64,000 nt of DNA from contig NZ_PQSR01000019.1 of NCBI RefSeq assembly GCF_002920635.1, positions 44,485-108,484 of the forward strand, written 5' to 3'. The notes beneath the pieces are model-generated. The model was not told the DNA's origin. It saw only the letters and a list, made by a program, of their open reading frames with translations, and ran no database searches. Each line of letters begins with the position of its first letter. The stretch's first letter is position 1. This document shows, piece after piece, positions 35,092-44,138 of this stretch. This DNA is from Streptomyces sp. Ru72. GTDB taxonomy: Bacteria > Actinomycetota > Actinomycetes > Streptomycetales > Streptomycetaceae. Position numbers and translations under genes: made by a program.

Positions 35092-36855
35092 CTACTTCGC
35101 CTGCGGCTTGCGCACCGCGATGTGCAGTTCCCTCAGCCGCGCCTCGTCCAGCTCCGTCGGCGCGCCCATCATCAGGTCCTGCGCGTTGCCGTTGAGCGGG
35201 AAGGCGATCGTCTCGCGGATGTTCGGCTCGTCCGCCAGGAGCATCACGATGCGGTCGATGCCCGGGGCGATGCCGCCGTGCGGCGGGGCGCCGAAGCGGA
35301 ACGCGCGGAGCATGCCGGCGAACTCGCGCTCGACCGTCTCCTCGTCGTAGCCCGCGATACCGAAGGCCTTGAGCATGATGTCCGGCTCGTGGTTCCGGAT
35401 CGCACCCGAGGACAGCTCCACGCCGTTGCAGACGATGTCGTACTGCCAGGCCAGAATGTCCAGCGGGTCCTGGTTCTCGAGCGCCTCCATGCCGCCCTGC
35501 GGCATCGAGAACGGGTTGTGCGAGAAGTCGATCTTTCCGGTGTCCTCGTCCTTCTCGAACATCGGGAAGTCGACGATCCAGCAGAAGCGGAAGACGCCCT
35601 CCTCGAAGTGGCCGGCCCGCTTGGCCGCCTCCACCCGGACCGCGCCCATGATCTTGGAGACCTCGTCGAACTCGCCCGCGCCGAAGAACACCGCGTGACC
35701 GGCCGACAGCGACAGCCGCTTCGTCAGCTCCGCGACGTTCTCCTCGGTCAGGAACTTCGCGATCGGGCCGGACAGCGAGCCGTCCTCGCCGACCCGCACC
35801 CACGCCAGGCCCTTGGCGCCCTGCTCCACCGCGTACTCGCCGAGCTGGTCGAAGAACTTTCGGGGCTGCGAGGCCACCTCCGGCACCGGCAGCGCACGCA
35901 CGTGCTTGCCCGCGAACGCCTTGAACTCCGAGCCCTCGAAGATGTCGGTGATGTCGACCAGCTCCAGCTGGGCGCGCAGGTCCGGCTTGTCGGAGCCGTA
36001 CTTCAGCATCGCCTCACGGAACGGGATCCGCGGGAAGGGGGAGGTGACGTGCCGGCCGCCTCCGAACTCCTCGAAGATCTCCGTCATCAGCTTCTCGATC
36101 GGCTGGAACACGTCCTCCTGCTCGACGAAGGACATCTCCACGTCGAGCTGGTAGAACTCGCCCGGCGAACGGTCGGCGCGCGCGTCCTCGTCACGGAAGC
36201 AGGGCGCGATCTGGAAGTAGCGGTCGAAGCCGGAGATCATCAGCAGCTGCTTGAACTGCTGCGGCGCCTGCGGCAGCGCGTAGAACTTGCCCGGGTTCAG
36301 GCGGGAGGGCACGACGAAGTCGCGGGCACCCTCGGGGGAGGTCGCCGTCAGGATCGGGGTCGCCATCTCGTTGAAGCCCATCGCCGCCATCTTGTGGCGG
36401 ATCGCCGAGATCACGGCCGTGCGCAGCATGATGTTGCGGTGCATGCGCTCGCGGCGCAGGTCCAGGAAGCGGTACTCCAAGCGCCGCTCCTCGTTGACCC
36501 CGTCCTCGGTGTTGATCGTGAACGGCAGCGGGGCGGCCGCGCCCAGCACCTCGACCTCGCCGACCTCGATCTCGATCTCACCGGTGGGCAGGTCCGGGTT
36601 CACGTTCTCCGCACCACGGGAGACGACCTTGCCGTCGACGCGGACGACCGTCTCCTTGGAGAGCTTGTCCAGGGCCTCGTACGACGCCGTGCCCGGGCGG
36701 GCGACGAGCTGCGTGATGCCGTAGTGGTCGCGCAGATCGATGAACAGGATGCCGCCCAGGTCGCGCCGATTGTGCAGCCAGCCGCTCAGCCGGACGTCCT
36801 TGCCGACGTCAGAGGCGCGGAGCTCGCCGCAGGTGTGGGACCTGTACCGGTGCAT
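35092..36855 (-). CDS. aspS: Aspartyl-tRNA synthetase
   Basis: The 587-residue enzyme starts at ATG 36855. The anticodon-binding OB fold is at the N-terminus ([26 protein letters not shown]). The class II core follows with motif 2 ([11 protein letters not shown]), QLDVEMSFV, and motif 3 ([21 protein letters not shown]) near residue 550. The large bacterial GAD insertion lies around residues 285-420. It charges tRNA with aspartate, and the bacterial-type enzyme can also mis-charge tRNA-Asn in organisms that use amidotransferase. TACGCT, about 100 bases upstream of the start on the same strand, is a candidate -10. It is monocistronic and divergent from the PAS-PP2C gene. Confidence 0.97.
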   Translation of the reverse strand: MHRYRSHTCGELRASDVGKDVRLSGWLHNRRDLGGILFIDLRDHYGITQLVARPGTASYEALDKLSKETVVRVDGKVVSRGAENVNPDLPTGEIEIEVGEVEVLGAAAPLPFTINTEDGVNEERRLEYRFLDLRRERMHRNIMLRTAVISAIRHKMAAMGFNEMATPILTATSPEGARDFVVPSRLNPGKFYALPQAPQQFKQLLMISGFDRYFQIAPCFRDEDARADRSPGEFYQLDVEMSFVEQEDVFQPIEKLMTEIFEEFGGGRHVTSPFPRIPFREAMLKYGSDKPDLRAQLELVDITDIFEGSEFKAFAGKHVRALPVPEVASQPRKFFDQLGEYAVEQGAKGLAWVRVGEDGSLSGPIAKFLTEENVAELTKRLSLSAGHAVFFGAGEFDEVSKIMGAVRVEAAKRAGHFEEGVFRFCWIVDFPMFEKDEDTGKIDFSHNPFSMPQGGMEALENQDPLDILAWQYDIVCNGVELSSGAIRNHEPDIMLKAFGIAGYDEETVEREFAGMLRAFRFGAPPHGGIAPGIDRIVMLLADEPNIRETIAFPLNGNAQDLMMGAPTELDEARLRELHIAVRKPQAK

Positions 36856-37074
36856 CGTCGTTCATCCAGTCTTCGCAGGATCGGGGTCTCACCGGGGCCG
36901 CTCGCCCCGGCGCATCCGGGCGGGCACGGCCCGGACCCATCAAGCGTACCGGCCGCCCCAACATCGCCTCGCCCCGATTCTTCCGGTGCGCCGGAATCAC
37001 CGCGAACCCGCGCAAGATCGGCTCTTGCTCACTTTCAGTGGCACCTTGCGATCCCCTCTTCTTACAGTGGGGCA

Positions 37075-39240
37075 ATGCGCACTGGTGAGCCCCTGCCCGC
37101 CGTGGGGGAGGTCCTGTCCGACCTCGCGACCGGCATGTGGCGCTACGACGCCGCCGCCGGGCTCGTCACCCTGGATGCCGAGGCCGCGCGGCTCGTGGGG
37201 CTGCCCCCGGAGCCGACCACGCTCACCGAGGCCCAGATCCGCTCCCGGTTCCACCCGGTCGACTGGAACGAGGTCGACGGGGTGGTCCAGCTCGCCCTCG
37301 CCGAGGGCACCATCGCCGAGGTCCGCATGCGGATCATGGACGAGAACAACCGTGTCGTCCGTATCGTCCGCAGCCGCTCCAAGCCGTCGCTCGACGCGCG
37401 CACCGGCGAGTACAAGCTGGTCGGCACCCTCCAGGAGGTCACCGAGCCCGTCCCCGGCGCCGCCGCCCGGTCCCCCGTCATCGGCGACTGGCGCCGCTCC
37501 CGCGAGGCGTTCCTGCTGGACGCGGGGCGCGCGCTGGCCGAGGCACGCTCCACGGAAGAAGTGCTGCGGGTCGCGGCCGGGCTGTCGATGCCCGGGTTCT
37601 CGCCGGACGGGCTGGCCGTCTTCGGGGTCGAGGCCGACCGCCTGACCGTCATCGGCCACCACGGGCACAAGCCCGGCGACGAGGCGCCCTTCACCCAGAT
37701 GTCGCTGGACACGGACTACCCGGCCGCCGAGGTGGTCCGCACCGGCCGCGCCGTGTACATGTCCTCGCCCGAGGAGTACAAGGCCCGCTACCCGGCCTCC
37801 TGGCCGCTCGCCGCGCAGTTCAGCCGCCAGTCCTGGGCGTTCCTGCCGCTCACCGTCGCGGGACGCACGATGGGCGCCTGGATGGCGGCGTTCAAGCACC
37901 CGGTCGCCTTCACGCCCGACGAGCGTTCGGTGCTCACCACGGTCGCCCGCATGCTCGCCCAGGCCCTCACCCGGGCGGGCGCCGCCGAGACGGAGCGGGA
38001 GCTGACGGACGGGCTGCAGCGCTCGATGATGCCCACGCTGGGCCCGCAGATACCCGGCATGACGGTGGCCGCCCGCTACGTGCCGACCGGTGGCGGACTC
38101 CAGGTGGGCGGTGACTGGTACGACATGATCCAGTTGCCCGGGGGTGCCCCCTCCGGGGGAGGCCGCTTCGCGCTGACCATCGGCGACGTCCAGGGCCACG
38201 ACGTGCGCGCCGCGGGCCTCATGGGCCAGCTCCGGATAGCCCTGCGCGCGTACGCCGCCGAGGGCCACCGTCCGGACGCGGTCCTCTCCCGCGCCTCCCG
38301 CTTCCTGCACGGCATGACCTACGGCGAGGACGGCGCCGACCTGCGCTTCGCGACCTGCCTCTATGTGGAGGTGGACCCGGCGACCGGGACGCTGGAGATC
38401 GCCCGGGCCGGCCACCCGGACCCCGCGATCCGCATGGCGGACCGCACCGTGCTGATGCGGCCGACCTCCGGCGGCCTTCCGCTCGGCATCGACCCGGACG
38501 CGGACTACCCGACCACCCGGCTCGTCCTGGAACCCGGCGAGACCATGCTGCTGTGCACGGACGGACTCATCGAGACGGGCGGGCACGACCTGGAGACCGG
38601 CTGGCGGCGGATACGGCGCATCCTCGAGGAGCACGAGGGTGACATGGAGGAGCTGGCCGACGCGCTGGTCCAGGCCGTGCACGGACCCTCCTCGCACTAC
38701 GCCACCGGGCCGCTGACCGACCGGCGCGAGGACGACATCGCCGTGGTGCTGCTGTGCCGTGCGAGCGGGGCGGGCGTCTGCGGCGGCACGGTCACTCCGG
38801 TACTGCCGGTGATGCGGCGTACGGCGCTGACGATCGCGCAGGCCGAGCCCGAGCGGATCGCGGGCGCCCGTCAGCAGCTGCGCGAACTGCTGCACGACTG
38901 GTCCTCCGCCGAGCAGGTCGACTCGGCGGTGCTCCTGGCCTCCGAGATGCTCACCAACGTCCTGGTGCACACCGACGCGGACGCGCTGCTGGTCGCCGAG
39001 GTCTCCGGCGACGTCGACGGCCCGGGCGGCCGGGCCGGGCGCAGGGTCCGGGTGGAGGTCACGGACGCCAGCGACGACCTCCCGCACCGACGCCACCCCG
39101 GCGAGATGGCCTCCTCGGGCCGCGGTCTGGTCCTCATGGAGCTCCTCGCGGACGCGTGGGGCGTCGACCCCCGGGGCGAGGGCAAGAGCATCTGGTTCGA
39201 GCTGGAGGAGGAGCCGGGGAAGGAGGACGGGGAGGCGTAG
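37075..39240 (+). CDS. PAS-GAF-PP2C-HATPase multi-domain signalling protein
   Basis: The 721-residue protein starts at ATG 37075. TACAGT (37063-37068) is 6 nt upstream, consistent with a leaderless mRNA. Domains: PAS-like (about 12-125; WRYDAAAGLVTLDAEAARLVGLP), GAF (150-310; SMPGFSPDGLAVFGVEADRL), SpoIIE/PP2C phosphatase (325-560; VGGDWYDMIQLPGG, TIGDVQGHDVRAAGLMGQL, LLCTDGLIETG, REDDIAVVLL) and HATPase_c (590-715; LLASEMLTNVLVHT for the N box, GRGLVLMELLADAWG for the G box). Fusion of phosphatase and anti-sigma-type kinase in one chain fits a partner-switching regulator that combines input and output. The target sigma or anti-sigma factor is unknown. Confidence 0.9.
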   Translation: MRTGEPLPAVGEVLSDLATGMWRYDAAAGLVTLDAEAARLVGLPPEPTTLTEAQIRSRFHPVDWNEVDGVVQLALAEGTIAEVRMRIMDENNRVVRIVRSRSKPSLDARTGEYKLVGTLQEVTEPVPGAAARSPVIGDWRRSREAFLLDAGRALAEARSTEEVLRVAAGLSMPGFSPDGLAVFGVEADRLTVIGHHGHKPGDEAPFTQMSLDTDYPAAEVVRTGRAVYMSSPEEYKARYPASWPLAAQFSRQSWAFLPLTVAGRTMGAWMAAFKHPVAFTPDERSVLTTVARMLAQALTRAGAAETERELTDGLQRSMMPTLGPQIPGMTVAARYVPTGGGLQVGGDWYDMIQLPGGAPSGGGRFALTIGDVQGHDVRAAGLMGQLRIALRAYAAEGHRPDAVLSRASRFLHGMTYGEDGADLRFATCLYVEVDPATGTLEIARAGHPDPAIRMADRTVLMRPTSGGLPLGIDPDADYPTTRLVLEPGETMLLCTDGLIETGGHDLETGWRRIRRILEEHEGDMEELADALVQAVHGPSSHYATGPLTDRREDDIAVVLLCRASGAGVCGGTVTPVLPVMRRTALTIAQAEPERIAGARQQLRELLHDWSSAEQVDSAVLLASEMLTNVLVHTDADALLVAEVSGDVDGPGGRAGRRVRVEVTDASDDLPHRRHPGEMASSGRGLVLMELLADAWGVDPRGEGKSIWFELEEEPGKEDGEA

Positions 39241-39310
39241 GCGTACGGCGTGCGGGGCCCACGAGGCGACACGGGGTCGCGTGTCCCAGCGGCGGGTACC
39301 GCCGGCCGCT

Positions 39311-40363
39311 CTACGGGTCCTGTGAAGCCTCGGGGCGGTGCCCGTACCGCACCCGCAGCTCGTGCGACACGCCGAACGCCGCCGCCGTCGCCGGTACGGC
39401 CAGCAGCATCCCCAGGATTCCGGCCACCGACGCGCCGGCGGTGAGGGCCAGCAGCACCGCCGCCGGGTGCATCCGTACGGTCCGGCTCTGGACCACCGGC
39501 TGGAGCACGTGCCCGTCCAGGACCTGCACGGCGATGACGACGCCGAGCGTCCACAGCGCGATGACGAGCCCGCGGTCGGCGAGGGCGACCAGCACCGCCA
39601 CCGCACCGGAGATGAAGGCGCCGAGGTACGGGATGTACGCGCCGATGAACACGAGCGCGCCGAGTCCGATCGCGCCCGGGACATGGAGGACCACCAGCCC
39701 CACGGTGATCAGGGTGGCGTCGATGAGAGCGATGACCGTCGTCCCGCGCATGAACCCCTCGACGGCCTGGAAGGCGCGCCGTGCCGTGGCCTCGAGGGCG
39801 TCGGCGGTGCCGTGCGGGGCGAGCGAGCGCAGCAGCCCGACGGCCCGGTCGGAGTCGCGCAGGAAGAAGAAGACGAGCAGCAGGGCGAGGACGGCCATCG
39901 CGAGGGACTCGGCGACGACGCTGACGCCGCTGATGACGTTGGAGGCGGCGGTCCCTGCGAACTTGCCCAGCAGGTCCCTGGCGTGGGAGGCCAGGTCGTC
40001 GAGCGAGGTGCCGGCCGCCCCGAAGTACCGCCCGAGCGACTTCGCGGCCCGTTTGAGCGAGGCGAGGATCTGGTCTCCGGTGTCGATGAGCGCGGTGACG
40101 ATGATGTACACCGCCCCGCCGACCACCGCCACCACGGCGACACACGTGATCCCGGCCGCGAGTGACCGGTGCACGCCGACCCGCACGAGCTGCCGGTGCA
40201 GCGGCCCGAGCAGCGCGGTGCCGAGCAGGGCGAGGAGCACGGGTACGACGGCCGTACGGAACTGGCCGCACAGCCGGACCACGATCCAGACGACCCCGGA
40301 GACCAGCAGCACGACGGCGCACCAGGCGGCGAGCCGGCGGACGGGTTCGGGGAGGAGCTGCAC
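39311..40363 (-). CDS. AI-2E family transporter
   Basis: The 350-residue membrane protein starts at GTG 40363. About eight helices are visible, with the family pattern of two N-terminal helices, an amphipathic linker (LIDTGDQILASLKRAAKSLGRYFGAAGT), and a C-terminal membrane block carrying FFFLRDSDRA, IGLGALVFIGAYIPYLGAFISG and LQPVVQSRTVRMHPAAVLLAL. The family includes AI-2 exporters and Na+/H+ antiporters, so the substrate is open. It converges on the PAS-PP2C gene with a 70-base gap and lies downstream of pirin on the same strand, beyond a hairpin. Confidence 0.9.
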   Translation of the reverse strand: MQLLPEPVRRLAAWCAVVLLVSGVVWIVVRLCGQFRTAVVPVLLALLGTALLGPLHRQLVRVGVHRSLAAGITCVAVVAVVGGAVYIIVTALIDTGDQILASLKRAAKSLGRYFGAAGTSLDDLASHARDLLGKFAGTAASNVISGVSVVAESLAMAVLALLLVFFFLRDSDRAVGLLRSLAPHGTADALEATARRAFQAVEGFMRGTTVIALIDATLITVGLVVLHVPGAIGLGALVFIGAYIPYLGAFISGAVAVLVALADRGLVIALWTLGVVIAVQVLDGHVLQPVVQSRTVRMHPAAVLLALTAGASVAGILGMLLAVPATAAAFGVSHELRVRYGHRPEASQDP

Positions 40364-40384
40364 CCCTTAAGCCGATCACGCCGA

Positions 40385-40415
40385 GGGCGGGCTGTCCTGT
40401 ACGGACGGCCCGCCC
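40385..40415 (-). terminator. Hairpin after the pirin gene
   Basis: GGGCGGGCTGTCC pairs with GGACGGCCCGCCC (one bulge) across a short loop. It lies between the pirin stop (40444) and the AI-2E start (40363). Confidence 0.65.
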
Positions 40416-40443
40416 GGGTGACGCGGTGTCAGGAGGCGAACGT

Positions 40444-41424
40444 TCAGGAACCCTGCGGGCCGCTGTCGGTCATCCCGTGGACCGCCGGGATGGTTCCCAG
40501 GCGCCCCTTCTGGAAGTCCTCGAACGCCTGCTGGAGCTCCTCGCGGGTGTTCATCACGAACGGCCCGTAGTGCGCCATCGGCTCACGGATCGGCTGCCCG
40601 CCGAGCAGGACGACCTCCAGGTCCGGGGTGTGGGAGTCCTGCTTGTCGTCCGCGCGGACGGTGATCGAGGAGCCCGCGCCGAACACGGCGGTCTGGCCGA
40701 GGCGGATCGGCCGCCGCTCCGCGCCCACGCTGCCGCGGCCGGCCAGGACGTAGGCGAGGCCGTTGAAGTCCTCGCGCCACGGGAGGGTGACCTCCGCGCC
40801 GGGCGCCACGGTGGCGTGGATCAGGGTGATCGGGGTGTGCGTGACACCGGGACCCTGGTGGCCGTCCAGCTCACCGGCGATGACACGGATCAGCGCGCCG
40901 CCGTCGGGGGTGGTCAGCAGCTGGACCTGTCCGCCGCGGATGTCCTGGTACCGGGGGGCCATCATCTTGTCCCTGGCGGGCAGGTTGACCCACAGCTGGA
41001 TGCCGTGGAACAGGCCGCCGGAGACGACGAGGGACTCCGGCGGGGCCTCGATGTGCAGCAGGCCGGAGCCGGCGGTCATCCACTGGGTGTCGCCGTTGGT
41101 GATGGTGCCGCCACCGCCGTGCGAGTCCTGGTGGTCGAAGACGCCGTCGATGATGTAGGTCACGGTCTCGAAGCCGCGGTGGGGGTGCCAGGGGGTGCCC
41201 TTGGGCTCACCGGGCGCGTACTCCACCTCGCCCATCTGGTCCATCATGATGAACGGGTCGAGGTGGCGGTAGTGGATCCCGGCGAAGGCGCGACGGACCG
41301 GGAAGCCCTCGCCCTCGAAGCCGCTGGGCGCGGTCGTGACACCGAGCACGGGACGGGCCACCGCGTCGGCGGGTGCGACCACACGGGGAAGGGTCAGCGG
41401 GTTCTCGACGGTCACTGCGGGCAT
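40444..41424 (-). CDS. Pirin-family bicupin protein
   Basis: The 326-residue protein starts at ATG 41424 behind a strong AAGGAGGT. The pirin signature DPFIMMDQMGEVEYAPGEPKGTPWHPHRGFETVTYII (about 55-90) supplies the iron-binding histidines (WHPHRGFE), with further His and Glu in MTAGSGLLHIEAPPES. The second cupin spans residues 180-300 and has lost the metal site. Pirins act as quercetinase-like dioxygenases or redox-responsive partners; in Streptomyces a pirin affects beta-oxidation and acyl-CoA dehydrogenase activity, and here an acyl-CoA dehydrogenase stands 800 bases away. Bases 41452-41467 upstream hold a dyad that could be an operator. Confidence 0.92.
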   Translation of the reverse strand: MPAVTVENPLTLPRVVAPADAVARPVLGVTTAPSGFEGEGFPVRRAFAGIHYRHLDPFIMMDQMGEVEYAPGEPKGTPWHPHRGFETVTYIIDGVFDHQDSHGGGGTITNGDTQWMTAGSGLLHIEAPPESLVVSGGLFHGIQLWVNLPARDKMMAPRYQDIRGGQVQLLTTPDGGALIRVIAGELDGHQGPGVTHTPITLIHATVAPGAEVTLPWREDFNGLAYVLAGRGSVGAERRPIRLGQTAVFGAGSSITVRADDKQDSHTPDLEVVLLGGQPIREPMAHYGPFVMNTREELQQAFEDFQKGRLGTIPAVHGMTDSGPQGS

Positions 41425-41451
41425 GTCGGTACCTCCTTGTGGTCCGAGTTT

Positions 41452-41467
41452 AGTTGACCGTTGAACT
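41452..41467. promoter_or_regulatory. Imperfect dyad in the pirin promoter
   Basis: AGTTGACCGTTGAACT has 8-bp arms matching at six positions; read another way it is a direct repeat of GTTCAAC/GGTCAAC on the minus strand. It lies 28-43 bases upstream of the pirin start, next to TAAACT as possible -10. Confidence 0.4.
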
Positions 41468-41488
41468 TTCTGCCACCCCGAAACGCAG

Positions 41489-41516
41489 AAAGCCCGGAGG
41501 GCATTCCCTCCGGGCT
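41489..41516. terminator. Hairpin between SseB-like and pirin genes
   Basis: AGCCCGGAGGG pairs with CCCTCCGGGCT across a short loop containing ATT. It can end the SseB transcript before the pirin promoter. Confidence 0.8.
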
Positions 41517-41603
41517 CGGGGCGCGCCCGGCCAGGGGCGCGAGAGTGGTCAGGACGGCACCCGGCCGTCGGCGCGGCAAGGGCGTCTGGGGCCCAAACAG
41601 GCC

Positions 41604-42089
41604 CTAGCCGTACATCCGGCGCATGGCGAACTCGACCATCTGCTCCACGGCCTTCGCGTCGAACACCATGCGGTGCTCGCCCTCCATGTCCAGGACGAAG
41701 CCGTAGCCGGTCGGCAGCAGGTCGATCACCTCGGCCCCGGTGATCACGAAGTACTTCGACTCCTTGCCCGCGTAGCGCCGCAACTCCTTGAGCGAGGTGA
41801 ACATGGGGATCACGGGCTGCTGGGTGTTGTGCAGCGCCAGGAAGCCGGGGTTGTCGCCGCGCGGGCAGTACACCTTGGACGTGGCGAAGATCTGCTGGAA
41901 GTCCTCCGCGGACATCGACCCTGTGGTGAACGCACGGACCGCGTCCGCGAGCGACGGCGGCGACGGCTCGGGGTAGAGCGGCGGCTGCTGACCGTACCCG
42001 CCGGGCATCTGCCCACCCGGCATCTGCTGCCCGGGCATCTGCTCCGAGGCGTAACTCTGCTGAGCGCCCGCGTTCTGGTAGCCGTACAT
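41604..42089 (-). CDS. SseB-family protein
   Basis: The 161-residue protein starts at ATG 42089. The N-terminal 45 residues are Gln/Pro/Met/Gly-rich (repeats of QMPGG). Residues 46-161 match the SseB fold (LADAVRAFTTGSMSAEDFQQIFATSKVYCPRG, then PVIPMFTSLKELRRYAGKESKYFVITGAEVIDLLPTGYGFVLD). In enterics SseB-like proteins modify rhodanese activity or act as type III chaperones; in Streptomyces the role is unknown. TACTCT lies 7 nt upstream of the ATG on the minus strand, consistent with a leaderless mRNA, because no Shine-Dalgarno is seen. It is divergent from the acyl-CoA dehydrogenase. Confidence 0.85.
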   Translation of the reverse strand: MYGYQNAGAQQSYASEQMPGQQMPGGQMPGGYGQQPPLYPEPSPPSLADAVRAFTTGSMSAEDFQQIFATSKVYCPRGDNPGFLALHNTQQPVIPMFTSLKELRRYAGKESKYFVITGAEVIDLLPTGYGFVLDMEGEHRMVFDAKAVEQMVEFAMRRMYG

Positions 42090-42138
42090 GCCCAAAAGAG
42101 TAGTGGGCCACATCTGGGCCATGAGGGGTTGCTTCTTA

Positions 42139-42152
42139 TTACCGACGGGTAG
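42139..42152. promoter_or_regulatory. Dyad operator candidate between SseB and acyl-CoA dehydrogenase
   Basis: TTACCGACGGGTAG contains inverted TACC/GGTA halves around GACG. Sites of this TACC-N4-GGTA form suit TetR-type repressors of fatty-acid genes. It is about 80 bases upstream of the dehydrogenase start. Confidence 0.4.
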
Positions 42153-42232
42153 CATCATCGGAGCTACTTGTTGGTAGATGAACCAGTTGCGAGGAGCCAG
42201 TGCCTCGCCGATCCCTCTACGGAGCCGTCGCC

Positions 42233-44059
42233 ATGGGGCACTACAAGTCGAATCTCCGCGACATCGAGTTCAACCTCTTCGAGGTGCTCGGGCGCGACAA
42301 GCTGTACGGCACCGGCCCGTTCGCGGAGATGGACACCGAGACCGCCAAGAGCATCCTCGAGGAGCTGACCCGCCTTTCGGAGAACGAGCTGGCGGAGTCC
42401 TTCGCGGACGCCGACCGCAACCCGCCCGTCTTCGACCCGGAGACCAACACCGCGCCGGTCCCGGCGTCCTTCAAGAAGAGCTACCAGGCCTTCATGGACT
42501 CCGAGTACTGGCGCCTGGGCCTGCCCGAGGAGATCGGCGGCACCACCGCCCCGCCGTCCCTGATCTGGGCCTACGCGGAGCTCATCCTCGGTTCGAACCC
42601 GGCGATCTGGATGTACTCCTCCGGCCCGGCGTTCGCCCGCATCCTCTTCGAGGAGGGCACCGAGGTCCAGAAGGAGATCGCGAAGATAGCCGTCGAGAAG
42701 CGCTGGGGCTCCACCATGGTGCTCACCGAGCCGGACGCCGGCTCGGACGTCGGCGCCGGCCGCACCAAGGCGATCCAGCAGGAGGACGGCTCCTGGCACA
42801 TCGAGGGCGTGAAGCGCTTCATCACCTCCGGTGAGCACGACATGGAGGAGAACATCCTCCACTACGTCCTCGCCCGTCCCGAGGGCGCCGGCCCCGGCAC
42901 CAAGGGCCTGTCGCTGTTCCTCGTCCCGAAGTACCTGTTCGACTTCGAGACCGGCGAGCTGGGCGAGCGCAACGGCGTGTACGCCACGAACGTCGAGCAC
43001 AAGATGGGCCTGAAGGCCTCCAACACCTGCGAGATGACGTTCGGCGACAAGCACCCGGCCAAGGGCTGGCTGATCGGCGACAAGCACGACGGCATCCGCC
43101 AGATGTTCCGCATCATCGAGTTCGCCCGCATGATGGTCGGCACGAAGGCGATCTCCACGCTGTCCACCGGTTACCTGAACGCGCTGGAGTACGCCAAGGA
43201 GCGCGTCCAGGGTCCGGACCTGGCGAACTTCATGGACAAGACCGCGCCCAAGGTCACCATCACCCACCACCCGGACGTGCGCCGTTCGCTGATGACGCAG
43301 AAGGCGTACGCGGAGGGCATGCGGGCGCTGGTGATGTACACCGCCTCCGTCCAGGACGCGATCGCGGTCAAGGAGGCGAACGGCGACGACGCGTCGACGG
43401 AGCACGCGCTGAACGACCTGCTCCTGCCGATCGTGAAGGGCTACGGCTCCGAGAAGGGCTACGAGCAGCTCGCCCAGTCGCTGCAGACCTTCGGCGGCTC
43501 CGGCTTCCTGCAGGAGTACCCGATCGAGCAGTACATCCGCGACGCCAAGATCGACACCCTGTACGAGGGCACCACCGCGATCCAGGGCCAGGACTTCTTC
43601 TTCCGGAAGATCGTCCGCAACCAGGGCGCCGCGCTGAACTCCCTCGCCGAGGAGATCAAGAAGTTCCTGGCGGTGGGCGAGGGCGGCGAGGAGCTGGCCG
43701 GGGCCCGCGACCACCTCGCCAAGGCGGCCGTGGAGCTCGAGGCCATCGTCGGCCTCATGCTGACCGACCTCGCGGCCACCGAGCAGGACGTCAAGAACAT
43801 CTACAAGGTGGGCCTGAACACCACCCGTCTGCTGATGGCCTCCGGTGACGTCGTCGTCGGCTACCTGCTGCTGAAGGGCGCCGCGGTCGCCGCCGAGAAG
43901 CTGCCGAGCGCCTCCAGCAAGGACAAGGCGTTCTACCAGGGCAAGATCGCGGCGGCGAAGTTCTTCGCGGCCAACGTCCTGCCGGGCGTGACCCTGGCCC
44001 GCAAGGTCGCCGAGGGCGTGGACCTGGACCTCATGGAGCTGGACGAGGCCGCGTTCTAG
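42233..44059 (+). CDS. Acyl-CoA dehydrogenase (long FadE-type)
   Basis: The 608-residue flavoenzyme starts at ATG 42233 (GGAG upstream); an in-frame GTG at 42200 with GAGGAG is the alternative. It carries the ACAD motifs [13 protein letters not shown] (FAD/substrate loop), [32 protein letters not shown], and [38 protein letters not shown]. The Glu of YEGTTAIQ is the expected catalytic base. A C-terminal extension of about 120 helical residues matches the long acyl-CoA dehydrogenases. It oxidises acyl-CoA to trans-2-enoyl-CoA with FAD, feeding electrons to ETF. It is monocistronic, closed by a hairpin. The chain-length preference is not readable. Confidence 0.94.
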   Translation: MGHYKSNLRDIEFNLFEVLGRDKLYGTGPFAEMDTETAKSILEELTRLSENELAESFADADRNPPVFDPETNTAPVPASFKKSYQAFMDSEYWRLGLPEEIGGTTAPPSLIWAYAELILGSNPAIWMYSSGPAFARILFEEGTEVQKEIAKIAVEKRWGSTMVLTEPDAGSDVGAGRTKAIQQEDGSWHIEGVKRFITSGEHDMEENILHYVLARPEGAGPGTKGLSLFLVPKYLFDFETGELGERNGVYATNVEHKMGLKASNTCEMTFGDKHPAKGWLIGDKHDGIRQMFRIIEFARMMVGTKAISTLSTGYLNALEYAKERVQGPDLANFMDKTAPKVTITHHPDVRRSLMTQKAYAEGMRALVMYTASVQDAIAVKEANGDDASTEHALNDLLLPIVKGYGSEKGYEQLAQSLQTFGGSGFLQEYPIEQYIRDAKIDTLYEGTTAIQGQDFFFRKIVRNQGAALNSLAEEIKKFLAVGEGGEELAGARDHLAKAAVELEAIVGLMLTDLAATEQDVKNIYKVGLNTTRLLMASGDVVVGYLLLKGAAVAAEKLPSASSKDKAFYQGKIAAAKFFAANVLPGVTLARKVAEGVDLDLMELDEAAF

Positions 44060-44082
44060 AACCACTTCCACATACCCCTTAC

Positions 44083-44117
44083 GAGGGCCCGTTCCCCATC
44101 ACCGGGAGCGGGCCCTC
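44083..44117 (+). terminator. Hairpin after the acyl-CoA dehydrogenase
   Basis: GAGGGCCCG (44083-44091) pairs with CGGGCCCTC (44109-44117), 23 bases after the stop. Confidence 0.75.
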
Positions 44118-44138
44118 CTCCGTCGTTAAGGTGAACCC

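Noticed and set aside
35038..37074. Long plus-strand open frame upstream of the PAS-PP2C gene
   Set aside because: It is antisense to aspS. The PAS domain begins just after ATG 37075, which has its own -10, so the upstream part is not coding.
42164..44071. A long minus-strand frame across the acyl-CoA dehydrogenase
   Set aside because: The plus strand encodes a full, conserved enzyme; the antisense frame has no recognisable domain and is due to codon bias.
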